Assembly: GCA_027575765.1 (NCBI GenBank)
Contig: JANBPT010000056.1
Location: forward strand, 25,687 to 89,686
Length of the DNA: 64,000 nucleotides
Direction: 5' to 3'
Origin: Tieghemiomyces parasiticus
Lineage: Eukaryota; Kickxellomycota; Dimargaritomycetes; Dimargaritales; Dimargaritaceae
Below, one piece after another: positions 1-9,773 of this stretch. The position numbers and the translations under genes were made by a program. A model generated the notes under the pieces. It saw nothing but the letters and a program-made list of their open reading frames with translations. It was not told the DNA's origin and did no database searches. Each line of letters starts with the position of its first letter. Position 1 is the first letter of the stretch.

Positions 1-554
1 AACCTACTGATTGGGATTCATCTGCCCCTCAGGCGACCACTGAAAACATTGTAATTAGTGAACCCCGTTTGCCTGCCCCTTTCCCTCGCACCGTCCAATC
101 ATTATACTGGCGTCCATTGTAATGGCTACACTTATATCACTAATTGGCCATTATGATACAAGGTTAACGCCTCTATCCCCACCCCCTCCCCGCCTCAATT
201 TCCCAACCATCCTCTTGACGCTACAGCGCCGCGCCTGATCGTAGTTCACATACCAACCCGCCCGCCCGATTGATCTTTCACAATATTGTCAGATTTTCGA
301 CAGCTCTGCGGCTAACCGACTGCCACTGTTCCGCGTTCTCCTCACGCGCTGCGTGCTATATAAACGGATCGGAGCCCGTCACCTCACCGGTTTCCCTATA
401 TCCGCCCCAATCACCCGGAGTTGTACCCCCCCCCATTTCTCTGTGGTGCGCGCGCTTGACCTTGAATCACTTGTTGTGACCGTCGCTAAACTTTGCCACA
501 CCCTCCGATACCCCGCCTTTCGCGCCTCGGTGCACCGGCCCCCCTTTGGCAGTC
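1..554. other. Upstream region of the F-box gene, no gene seen
   Basis: No convincing reading frame. From about 180 the plus strand is rich in C and T, with runs such as the C tract near 425, which is the usual look of a promoter and 5' leader in this window. It probably drives the F-box gene that starts at 555. Confidence 0.5.
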
Positions 555-1895
555 ATGACTTTCGTCCCCCTCGATCTGCCCGAAGAGCTCTTTGGGCTCA
601 TCATCGGGTACCTGCCTTTCTCTGACCGGGTGGGGCTTTCGCTAGTCAACCGACCACTGCGCGAACGACTACTGCCCTACGTTTTCTACCAAACTAAATT
701 GGCCAGTACAGCCATCGACCAGGGCTCCAGATCCGATGAAGACGGTCACATGGTTCTCCGTCGGCACGGCCGGTACGCCCGTCGTGTTTACTGTGACTTC
801 CTTCAATCACGTCTGGCTGACCGCGACGAGTTTCTGACCGAGTCGTTGCGGCATGTCCCTCACCTCCGACGCATCCATCTCCGCGGGCTGACGGAGCCCC
901 TTGCCACCTACATTCCACGTTACCTTCCTCCGTCCCGAACTAGCCACCTCACTCATTTAAGCTTGACCCACCACGACAAGTACCGCGATGCCTCGAACGT
1001 CAGCCGTTCCCCTCCGCCCTCCAGCAGCGAGCTGTATCCTCCCGATCGGGGGCTCTTCCGTATCCTTGCGCGCTGCCCGCGGCTCCGCTTCTTGGAACTG
1101 GTAGGGCCCCGGTTCCGGCTGTCCTACCCGCAGTGGACCCAGCTCTTCCTATACCATTGTCCACAGCTCATCCACCTCCGCACTCGCGCTTGCGGAGACG
1201 ACAACCTAATTCATGCCATCGCTGCCGCCCTCCCGCGCCTTGTAACCTTGCAGCTGAGCTTTCACGAGATTGAAGGTCCCACCTTGGCCTTGCTCCCCCT
1301 CCACTGCCCCAACCTCCGCTCGCTCTTCATGTACCCGCTCCCCGTCCGACAAAACCATCTCTTGGAGACCATGGACGCGCAGCACTGGCCCCGCCTCCGT
1401 TACCTCCATCTCACGGGCGATTACTACGAACGGCCGCCCACTGACATCGCTGCCATCGCCCGATACCTCTGTCCGTTCCGCCACACCTGGACCAACCTCC
1501 AGACGTTGAGCCTCGACAATGTCAGCCTTGGTGACCTCGTGTGGGAACAGATCGCCGCCCGCTGTCCGCAGCTCAAGGACGTTACCTTCGACGGCTGTCC
1601 CATCGCCGATGTCGCTCTCCGCCGTCTTCTTGAGCGCCTGCCTCGTCTGGAACGGTTCCGTTTGCGCAACATTGAGTGCGAGCTCACGCCAGCCTGCCTC
1701 CCGAAACGCATCGCCTCCGACCGCCTCTACCACTTGGCCATGATCATTAAGGACTTCCAACCCAGTTGGTTGTTCCACCTTCAGCCCCAGCTGTCGCACC
1801 TCCGCGAACTGGTCCTCTTTAAGTTTAACAAGAAGCCCAACCCCCACGAGGTTCAACAGTATTTCCCTGGCGTCACCATCAGCTTTGACAGTTAG
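555..1895 (+). CDS. F-box / leucine-rich-repeat protein
   Basis: Single-exon gene for a 446-residue protein. The N-terminus (about residues 3-45) reads as an F-box: LDLPEELFGLIIGYL followed by a valine/leucine-rich second helix and an arginine-rich end, the Skp1-binding module of SCF ubiquitin ligases. The rest is a string of irregular leucine-rich repeats (for example LRFLELVG, LRYLHLTG, LQTLSLDNV, LERFRLRNI), typical of FBXL/AMN1-type substrate receptors. The frame is open nine bases further upstream, but the first ATG is at 555. The expected role is to recruit an unknown substrate for ubiquitination. No substrate can be inferred. The domain architecture is clear from sequence; orthology to a named yeast gene is not. 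Confidence 0.88.
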   Translation: MTFVPLDLPEELFGLIIGYLPFSDRVGLSLVNRPLRERLLPYVFYQTKLASTAIDQGSRSDEDGHMVLRRHGRYARRVYCDFLQSRLADRDEFLTESLRHVPHLRRIHLRGLTEPLATYIPRYLPPSRTSHLTHLSLTHHDKYRDASNVSRSPPPSSSELYPPDRGLFRILARCPRLRFLELVGPRFRLSYPQWTQLFLYHCPQLIHLRTRACGDDNLIHAIAAALPRLVTLQLSFHEIEGPTLALLPLHCPNLRSLFMYPLPVRQNHLLETMDAQHWPRLRYLHLTGDYYERPPTDIAAIARYLCPFRHTWTNLQTLSLDNVSLGDLVWEQIAARCPQLKDVTFDGCPIADVALRRLLERLPRLERFRLRNIECELTPACLPKRIASDRLYHLAMIIKDFQPSWLFHLQPQLSHLRELVLFKFNKKPNPHEVQQYFPGVTISFDS

Positions 1896-2425
1896 GGTGG
1901 CAGTTCCATCGTGCCCCCTTGTCGATTGCCCGCCGTATTCCGATACATCAAGCCATTTAAGGCGGTGCCCGCCCCCTACCACTGGTCATCCACGCCTACC
2001 CACCAAATTATCCAGGGTGTCAATCACATCGTCACCTACCCCTCCCCCCTCACTCTACCTATCAATCGCTCCAAATCCGCAGGTCACTGTAATCTCACTA
2101 TTAGCCTCTGTATCAATCGGTTGATTTTTCCCCAGTGTGCAGATTGGTAGGCCTGTTACTTACCTTTATAATTGCCCTGGTACATATATATTTCCCTCTC
2201 CTGTATTATTATATTTAATACGCTACTTCTCCACTGTGTAATACAAACCCACTTCGGATCACAATCCGATCCTGTTGCTCTAAACCTATGGGAATGAAGT
2301 GAGCCCAATTGCGATACACACATGCAAAATAGCTTTGACCTAGAATACGTAATGCTGCCAACTGTATTTATTCACAAATAATACTGTTCACATTGCCTGC
2401 TCTACAGCGTGTAAGGGGTTGGATT
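1896..2425. other. 3' intergenic region between convergent genes
   Basis: No open frame of note. AT-rich around 2160-2240 and 2350-2390, compatible with the 3' ends of the plus-strand F-box gene and the minus-strand membrane-protein gene that converge here. Confidence 0.4.
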
Positions 2426-3228
2426 TTAGACGTAGACACTGCAGTATAGCAAGGTAAAGAGGAGGGCGAACGCGAGGCTCACGCTGGAACCAGCGGCAAG
2501 GCTGAACTCCTTCAAGGGCGCATTCCGGGGAAGGCTGATGCAGGCACAGTGATCGAGGGGAAGATGGGCGGTACACGGGTAAGCGACCGCGGTCTGATTG
2601 CAGTTCCTCAGTTCCGTTGGAAGGCTGGCCCATATCTAGGTAAATCAATTGGTGTAATACTCAGCAATGTGAGAAGTACGTGGCTACTTACATGCTGTAG
2701 GAGGCCATGAGTGACAGACCCAATACGAGGGACACGACGGCGAGGTAGGGGAAGCTCGAGAGAGGTAGCATCGGCTGGAAAGTCAGACCAGTAAATGACG
2801 AGGTCTGAAGACGTTACAAGTAACGAGGTAATTGGTAGTGGCAAGGTGGTATTAGACTACTGGGTACCCGGTATCCGCCGGACTCTTTGATGTGCTGGGT
2901 TTGCACTGTCTGTAGGTTTTTCCACCGGACCATGCTGGCCGGGCCCAGAACCTGTAGGCTTCGGAAATGAGGGGGCTTACATCACTCATGGTTGACAATG
3001 GGACAGCCGGCTGTAAGGGAATGTGAAGTGGGGGTAAAAAGTACAGGATGAGCCGAGAAGGTGATGGGAAACGCGCTGGCTACCCAGTTGACGAAGATGA
3101 GGAATGCGGTGAATGCATTCGAAACAGGCAACCAGTAGTGACCACAGACGTGCTCTGTCCAACTGGCCGGCCGTAGGCGTGGGATACCCAGGTACCAAGG
3201 GAGCCGCGAGCCATTACCAATTCACCAT
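2426..3228 (-). CDS. Predicted three-TM membrane protein, unknown function
   Basis: Hand-built five-exon model, exons 3218-3228, 3045-3162, 2868-2951, 2692-2804 and 2426-2624, giving 174 residues. All junction phases agree and each intron has GT...AG ends. Three hydrophobic segments are visible: FTAFLIFVNWVASAFPITF (about 21-39), FPYLAVVSLVLGLSLMASY (about 84-102) and FSLAAGSSVSLAFALLFTLLY at the C-terminus. The loop before the last segment has four cysteines (CNQ, PCT, HCAC), suggesting a disulphide-bonded lumenal or extracellular loop as in tetraspan-like proteins. The first exon is only 11 nt and rests on a 55-nt intron with a GTAATG donor, so the N-terminus is the weakest part. It is divergent from the RRM gene at 3408, with about 180 bp shared between the two starts. 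The family was not recognised. Confidence 0.55.
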
Positions 3229-3407
3229 CTCGCTGGCACCACCCTCCTCCTTCCTTTCACTTTTCGCCCTTCACCCCATTTCCTACTTTGACTCTGCACT
3301 CCTAACTACCGCCACCACCAAACCCAGCATCTCACTCATACGCGATCGACGACCCTTATTAATCTCAGCCAAATCAAATCCCGAGCTGCACCCTCCCCTA
3401 CCCAACC

Positions 3408-3887
3408 ATGACGCTATCCCAGCTTTTCCGCCTGTCGACACGACAGCCCGTCGTCATTAGTCCGGCTTTTCGTGTCCTACCCGTCACCTGGTCCCGGCCA
3501 TACACCGCCGACGAGCGACCCGCCCCGGTCGAAGAACGGGGTATTTACGTCAAGAACCTTCCGTGGAAGACCTCATGGGACGAGGTGGCCCTCCTGTTCA
3601 GTGAGTTTGGCCAGGTCCTGCGGCTCAACCTTCCCCGGGCACCCAACGACAAAGGCAGGGGTGAAGGTCTGCGCATGTTGGGTCACGCCTTCGTCAACAT
3701 GCAGAAGGAGGACGCCTTCCGCGCCGTCGACAAGCTGAACGGGTTCAATTTCAAAGGCCGGACGTTGCATGTGTCTTTGACCCGGTCACTCCCCAAGGTG
3801 TCGACTGATCGTGTCGACCATCGCACCTTGAAGACACGGGTGACTTCTTACGGTCCGCGCCCTGGCAAGCCCGGTCCGAAAGACTAG
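3408..3887 (+). CDS. Mitochondrial RNA-binding protein with one RRM
   Basis: Single-exon, 159 residues. The first ~40 residues are basic, hydroxylated and free of acidic residues until a probable presequence end (MTLSQLFRLSTRQ..., then SRPYTADE), which suggests mitochondrial import. One RNA recognition motif follows at about residues 46-125. RNP2 is IYVKNLPW and RNP1 is LGHAFVNM, with the second aromatic of RNP1 conserved and the first lysine/arginine-glycine start changed to LG. A short basic tail rich in Gly-Pro ends the protein. It resembles small organellar glycine-rich or Nam8-type RRM proteins involved in mitochondrial RNA processing or translation, but the specific target is unknown. 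The start codon at 3408 follows a pyrimidine-rich leader. Confidence 0.85.
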   Translation: MTLSQLFRLSTRQPVVISPAFRVLPVTWSRPYTADERPAPVEERGIYVKNLPWKTSWDEVALLFSEFGQVLRLNLPRAPNDKGRGEGLRMLGHAFVNMQKEDAFRAVDKLNGFNFKGRTLHVSLTRSLPKVSTDRVDHRTLKTRVTSYGPRPGKPGPKD

Positions 3888-4210
3888 GAATTGATCCGTG
3901 CTACCACTGATTGTATGGTCTGTTCGTCCTTGGCTTCGTCGTATATGTACTCTAACCACTCACCCCCCCTCCTTCTCCCCCGTCAGTTGCATCCCGCTCA
4001 ATCCCCATTAAATCATTTAAATCACATTTATTCGCCTTAGAGGTACGGCTGCGTATAAAGTGACAGTATGCCTCCATGGCTAGTCTAATAGATCTATCCA
4101 GTACAGACTGGCAAGCCTGTCCAGCTCGGTTCGCTTCCATGGGATGGGTCGCCTAACCATCTGGATACCTATCACAACCCCCGCCACCTCGCACTCACCG
4201 ATTGAGCCGC
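3888..4210. other. Intergenic, convergent 3' ends
   Basis: Lies between the stop of the RRM gene and the stop of the S19 gene on the other strand. Short AT-rich patches around 4000-4040 fit polyadenylation regions. Nothing else is seen. Confidence 0.4.
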
Positions 4211-4468
4211 CTACTTGTTCTTGGTCTGGCGGTAGCTGAATCGCACCCGGGTGGGCGCAAACTCGCCCAGCTTGTGACCCACCATTTCGGCGGTGACGGC
4301 CAATGGTAGGTAGTTCTTGCCGTTGTGGATCAAAAATTTGGCGCCGACATGGGACGGGAGGATGGTGCAGGCCCGAACCTTGGTCTTGATGGGGATCCCC
4401 CGCTCGATCGCCTGCTTAAGGTTGGGGAAGTTGACGAAGAATGGGCCTTTCCATACTGAACGAGTCAT
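4211..4468 (-). CDS. RSM19: Mitochondrial small-subunit ribosomal protein uS19m
   Basis: Single-exon, 85 residues, the usual size of bacterial-type S19. Starts [10 protein letters not shown] and carries the family signatures [20 protein letters not shown] and GEFAPTR near the C-terminus, the tRNA- and head-of-small-subunit-contacting part of uS19. The bacterial-type sequence, as opposed to the eukaryotic cytosolic uS19 type, indicates the nuclear-encoded mitochondrial ribosomal protein (Rsm19 in yeast). It has no obvious cleavable presequence, as is common in this family. The start is the first ATG, and no upstream in-frame ATG lies close by. Confidence 0.95.
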   Translation of the reverse strand: MTRSVWKGPFFVNFPNLKQAIERGIPIKTKVRACTILPSHVGAKFLIHNGKNYLPLAVTAEMVGHKLGEFAPTRVRFSYRQTKNK

Positions 4469-4814
4469 GGTGATGAATCAAATATACTGCCTGGTAGGGT
4501 GAATGGGCGAGGGCGTGTTAACAGAGGATAAAGAAATATCGAAGTAGAAAAAGTGACAGCTGGAATGGTGTCGATCGATAGCAACGAATGTGGAATGATT
4601 AGGAAGCGTACGGTTATGGGTTTGGCCGTCAAATGTGTACAAGTAGGAACTGGAGATGCAAGCCAGCCAGGTTTTCACTCGCTGATTCGCTCCCCACACT
4701 GGGCTGTTCACAACAAACTATCTATTGAAGAGTCTAGTTTGAGAGCCCGTTGGCTGCTTTACTATCTTTTTTTTAACCATGGATAATAGAACCAAAGGCG
4801 CAGCTCCAAGTCAC
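4469..4814. other. Intergenic, promoter of uS19m and 3' end of NNR gene
   Basis: About 345 bases with no supported gene. On the minus strand it is the upstream region of the S19 gene and the 3' flank of the dehydratase gene. Confidence 0.4.
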
Positions 4815-6721
4815 CTAGAAAGTGTCGGGAAACAGCTCTTCGTACGCCGCCTGAATGAAATCCAGCAAATTGACGGTCATGGTGGCGCGGCGGAACTTTT
4901 CGAAGGCCTTGCGTGAGGCACGGCGGGTGACGCAGCAACCGGCGTAGGCGGCCAGCATGGGGATACGTTGCGGGTCGACCTCCCGGCCGTGCTTCCAGAC
5001 GTTGCTCTGGTAGGCTACGCCCCAGGCCATGAACGTACCTAGGACGCCGGACAGAACGTCCCCCTGGCCGCCGCAGCGCTTCAAGCCACCCTCTTCCTCG
5101 CAGACCAGTATTTCCTCGCCGTTGGAAACGATGTCCTGGCGGCCCTTCTGGATAACGGTAACCCCGCCGAGGGCACGGCTGAGCGCACGAGCCGCGTCAC
5201 CCTGGGTTTTGTCCTCGGTGGACACATCCGTAGCCTCGCACAGCCGCTTGAATTCGTTGATGTTCGGCGTGATGATGCAGTTCGGGTAGCCCGCCAGTAG
5301 CTGCGGGTCACGCTGAAGCGCGTAGAGGCCGTCCTGAAAGTGACAAGCGGTAGGAGAAAATTTGCAGATAGCAGCCGGTTTAGAGGGTTCCTGCCGGTAC
5401 AATTCTGATCCAAGGAATTCTAGTATGCAGCCCTCTCCAATGCACAGGCTATTGTAAAGCGTACGGTCATTAGCCTCTTATCCCTCAGTATGTACTCACT
5501 GCGTCCACAACAATCGGTATATTCCGCTCCTTGGCCTTGTTGATCACCTCGGCCGTGCACTGGAGCATGAGGTCGTCGCGGGAGAGACCTGGGCCAACGA
5601 CCAGGACGTGGAGGCGCGGTAGCAGCTGTGCCACGCGTTCCACAATACTGTCAACTGTGCTGCCGTCGTCGTCGACCACTCCGTCCTTGTGCAAACTAGT
5701 GTAAACGATATAGTACAAGTGTCCGTGTCAGTTGTTAAATACCTCAAGTCCCATGTGACTTTCCCTATCGGGTCGTGTGTGCACCGAATACCCTTAAAAC
5801 CGAAAATGCGCACTCGGATCATACCGGGCGTCAGCAAACTTACGCTGATTTACGCAGGTACGGATGGACCATGAGGTCGGGCGCGTAGCCCTGGAGAGTA
5901 GGTTGGAGAATAGAAAGGGTTTGCATTAGACCTGGACGTTAGCAACGGGTCTGCCCAACAAAGTTGTGTTGTGCGACAGCCATGGTCGTCGCCTCGAACC
6001 TTTACCTGTTCTCCCTCCCCCAGCTGGTGCTGTCAGGTCCTCCTTCCCCCCCGTACGCCCTGGGTGGTGAAGCACTCTTACCTTGATCGGGCCTGCTGCT
6101 CCTTGTTCGCAAATCACGTGGCACATGTCAGCGCCCTTACGGTCATCGGATGTCGCGGTGTAAAAGTGGTCACCAGGTAATCAGTTAGTGCAAGCGGTAG
6201 GCTCAGCTGCCTTCTTTTATATATATAAAAGGGAATGTACCCCGCCGATGCCACAAATCTTACCAAATGCAAAGCGGACATGCCGCTGAAATAGGGCGCT
6301 CCGGTATAGCTGGTTAGGTGTAGCAGGGACCAAGAAGATACGCCGGTCAGATATAATGAATTAGTTGTCTACGGCCTTTATCCATCTTCCGGGTGCGCTT
6401 AACTCGCCTGGTCAGATGTACCATGGACTAACTTACTCTTCCGAGCCACCAAGTATTGCGACCCTCCCTGATTTACCCAACAGTATGAACGATAGTGGTT
6501 GAAATCAGCCCGGAAATTAGTCAGGGTGAGTTATTGATAATAATATAGCTGGATATGGACCCGGGCAAACCTTCGCCTCGCCATACATGGGGAGCCATGT
6601 CCAACTAGTCAAACTTACCCGCCTGTCCCTTATGGAGCTCAGGTGAGAGAGGTGGAATGAAGTGTTTGACAGTGGCGAGTGGGTTGCCCATAGTGGTCGT
6701 TACCAAACGGCGTAGTGACAT
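4815..6721 (-). CDS. NNR2: ATP-dependent (S)-NAD(P)H-hydrate dehydratase
   Basis: Seven-exon model: 6619-6721, 6437-6467, 6264-6309, 6082-6135, 5844-5890, 5500-5695 and 4815-5333. All introns have GT...AG ends, all phases are consistent, and the protein has 331 residues. The enzyme repairs the hydrated, inactive form of NADH or NADPH (S-NADHX) using ATP. Family landmarks run across exon joins: HKGQAGRVAILGGSEDYTGA near residues 30-50, SALHLGADMCHV, APDLMVHP, LVVGPGLSRD, VVDADGLYAL, ITPNINEF and, near the end, CGGQGDVLSGVLGTFMAWG with the catalytic-base aspartate of the ribokinase-like fold (GxGDxLSG). The N-terminus MSLRRLVTTT before a second in-frame Met at 6691 looks like a short mitochondrial presequence, so alternative starts could give mitochondrial and cytosolic forms (inference). 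Size matches fungal homologues. Confidence 0.93.
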
Positions 6722-7966
6722 GCGCTGAATGTGGCGAAGCTGACCAATTGCCCTAGGTAAAGGTAGTGGGGGGGATAAATGAGAACGAGAGGGGGGTTCG
6801 TGGTCGGCTAAAAGGGCGAAAGATAGGTAAGGCAGGGAAGCCTTGTGACGGTGACTTCATAGACCTTTCCCATGGCGAGTGATGCGCCCATGACCTCAGT
6901 CCCTGAGACCACTAGGCGTCTGGGCGTCACGAACAGTCTCCGCCTGATACACAGTGGTGGGCGAGTTTTAGCAGTGAGATGGGCCCCTCCATACAAAGCA
7001 GATGGCGTATCCACATCACGTGATATTATAGCCCTCTCAAATCGGTTGGGGGGTCCAAGTGGCCATGGCGTCCCGGTTGGCAGTGCGGCTACATTATGCT
7101 CAACGTTCTTGGAGGAGGCCGAGCATTTATTACAATTGCGCCTGTACGCTGGTCGTTTTGACCTGTTTAAGCGCTGCTGCTTGTGTACAGTGCGTAGGTG
7201 CGGCTACCCCATGGCCACGCCTGACTATGTAGCGGACCAGATCCTTAAAGGTGCAATGTCACGGAAAATGTGAGTGGGCAAAGAGTATCATATCATCTCG
7301 CCGCCATATCCCAACCCTCGTCCGCCTCACTCCACCAATTTGGCTGGCTTGTGCGGCCCTCCTGGCCCACATCCCCCCTCCCCATCCTATGGGGCCCTAC
7401 GGCACGCGCCAGCTGCCCCGCCAGTCAGTCAGCCCAACCACCACCCCCACCCTTGTGGAGTCCTTTGGGTGTCTCAAATCTCCACCCTGCCTCAAGGATT
7501 CACTCCATGTTCGAACGTTGCCTCTCTGTGTGATTCAATTCTCCCTCCTTACAGACGCACTTTCTTCAAGACCGATTCGGCCCCAATTCCATCGAATCAT
7601 CGCACCCTATTTCCCTCCTGTTCGTCGCCGTACGTGTGCTCTCACCTTTTTTTTCGTTCCCTAGGTACGGTACTATACGCTAGTCGTAATCCTTCGATCG
7701 TGCCTCTAGTCCACTGCCGCGCTACCGCGGCCCCTAGATGTGCAGCCTCTCCTATTGTGGTAGAGCCTAGACCTCGCTCGGGATCACCCGGCCTTTCTGA
7801 TCTTTTAGGATGGCCCTGGCTAGACTAACGATGTTCATCCATAGTCTACGAGGTGCCACCTTGGACTTTAGATATGAGACCAACTTACTAACCGGTACCT
7901 CCGCACTATCCTTTCCCCCTCCCGGAAAACCCTCACCACCCGTCCACCAGACTTTTCCGTTCCGCC
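6722..7966. other. Divergent intergenic region before cytochrome c1
   Basis: No supported gene. A 133-codon frame at 6872-7273 on the plus strand has no recognisable motif and unremarkable composition. From about 7360 the plus strand is strongly pyrimidine-rich up to the cytochrome c1 start, which suggests promoter and leader sequence. Confidence 0.45.
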
Positions 7967-9259
7967 ATGCTTGCCAGAACGCCCCTGTCGGCCGCCCTCA
8001 AGAGCGCCGCTCGCTTCGCCGTGAGCCGCCCGGGTCAGGTAGGTCACTAGCGCCCTACACCGTCGCTTCTTGAGTCCCAGTTTGGTGATGCGATTTTCTG
8101 GCACCCAGCGCACCCGTCCTTTAAGCCTTCGACAGCATCTAACCTTCTATCAACCGAATTTTACACACACACACACACACCCGACAACATGATTTCGCCG
8201 CCCACCCCAGGCCCGCCGTATGACCACCCAGGCCGCCGAGTCGACCGCTAAGGTAATTTCACTCCCTCCCCCGCTGGCGCATCTAAACCGGCTAGCGATT
8301 GACTTGCCAGGGCAGCCTCTCGAGTCAATTTCGTAGCGATACTAGGGCGGCTAGTCTCCTTAATAACTAACATCCCCCCTTCCAACGGTATCTATGTCCA
8401 CTGACACCTCCCTTTCTACCAGCCTTCCTGGACCAACACCATGTTGACTGCCGGTGGGATGGCCACCGTAGGTACGGCTCTGGGTATGTATTACCTGGAG
8501 AGCCACACCGCGCACGCCAACATGGCCGACGAGGGTTTGCACCCTCCTGCCTACCCGTGGGCTCACCGGGGTTTGTTTGACTCCTTCGACCACGCCAGTG
8601 TGCGCCGCGGCTACCAGGTGTACAAGGAGGTGTGCTCGTCGTGCCACTCGATGGACCGCATCGCCTTCCGTAACTTGGTGAACGTGACCCACACCCTTGA
8701 TGAGGCCAAGGCCCTGGCTGAGGAGTACGAGTTCAAGGACGGACCGGATGAGCACGGCGAGATGTTCATGCGCCCGGGTAAGCTCTCGGATTACCTCCCG
8801 GGGCCCTACCCGAACGAGGAGGCGGCCCGCGCGGCCAACGCCGGCGCCTACCCGCCCGATCTCAGTTTGATGGGCAAGGCCCGTCACGGTGGTGCCGACT
8901 ACATCTACGCCCTGCTCACCGGGTACCATGATCCCCCGGCCGGTGTGGAGATTCGCGATGGCCTCAACTACAACCCGTACTTCCCCGGCGGTGCCATTGC
9001 CATGGCCCGTGTCCTGTTTGATGACCTGGTCGAGTACGAGGACGGTACCCCGGCCACCACCAGTCAGATGGCTAAGGATGTGACCAATTTCTTGGCGTGG
9101 ACTGCCGAGCCCGAGCTCGACGAGCGCAAGCGCACCGGTGCCAAGGCCCTCATCCTCTTCGGTACCCTGTTCGCCCTGTCCTTGTACCTCAAGCGCCTCA
9201 AGTTCGCCTCGCTCAAAACCCGCAAGATAGTATACCGTCCCCCGCCCAAGTCCCACTAA
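7967..9259 (+). CDS. CYT1: Cytochrome c1, heme protein of respiratory complex III
   Basis: Three exons: 7967-8038, 8211-8252 and 8423-9259, all phase 0; 316 residues. It transfers electrons from the Rieske protein to cytochrome c in the inner mitochondrial membrane. A basic presequence ([20 protein letters not shown]) is followed by a hydrophobic sorting segment around residues 45-63, giving the bipartite targeting signal typical of cytochrome c1. The mature part has the heme-binding motif VCSSCHS at about residues 109-113, the quinone-site and intermembrane segments, and the PGGAIAMA stretch carrying the methionine ligand; the residue after this Met is Ala where Pro is common. A C-terminal membrane anchor ([15 protein letters not shown]) ends in a basic tail. 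Intron 2 contains an (AC)n tract. Confidence 0.97.
8163..8180. repeat. (AC)n microsatellite in cytochrome c1 intron 2
   Basis: About nine AC dinucleotides in a row, lying inside the second intron of the cytochrome c1 gene, before the acceptor at 8210. Likely length-variable between strains. Confidence 0.85.
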
Positions 9260-9773
9260 CTTGATTGGAAAACGGTCGGCACGAGGAGTCGGGGGGGGTG
9301 TAGATCCCCTGGGTGTGTTTGTAGATGACGGGGTAAACTAGGCGGTGGGAGGCAGACTTGATTTTCCGCCGCCTTTTGGACCGTTCTGGCTACTACTACG
9401 ACACAGGCCAGGTTGGTAGCCCCACTCTAGCCTTCTATCTTATTGGCCTACATTTTTTTCAGCTGCTCCGTAAGGCCCGGCACTGATTGTGCACATTAGA
9501 TCCGTAGCACGCCGACCCATCTTTGGCACGGCGTCCAGGATAAGGCCCGTCAAAGCTTAATCGGCGGCATTTCAAATGACTATTAAAAAAAGCAACCACT
9601 TTCCTCAAACTCCTTTGCACCGGAAATACTTACAACTTTATCTAACCTGTCGATGTGGGCTGCATGATATCGTGGGCGTAAATGTGCGACTTTGATCGAG
9701 ACAAGGGAGGGGGTCCCGATTGGAACCCTGGGGTCACGGTAGGATAAGCAAGTGCTAAACGACTCGAATCCCT
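9260..9773. other. Intergenic between convergent cytochrome c1 and GSH2 genes
   Basis: About 510 bases without a gene. The AT-rich spots at 9450-9460 and 9580-9600 may mark 3' processing of the two converging transcripts. Confidence 0.4.

Noticed and set aside
1206..1982. 258-codon minus-strand frame over the F-box gene
   Set aside because: It is the antisense shadow of the F-box/LRR coding sequence, as shown by its Val/Glu/Gly-heavy composition.
6872..7273. 133-codon plus-strand frame
   Set aside because: No motif, mixed composition, no splice context. It lies in the spacer between two divergent genes.
8360..9256. 298-codon minus-strand frame over cytochrome c1
   Set aside because: Antisense shadow of a clear cytochrome c1 exon.
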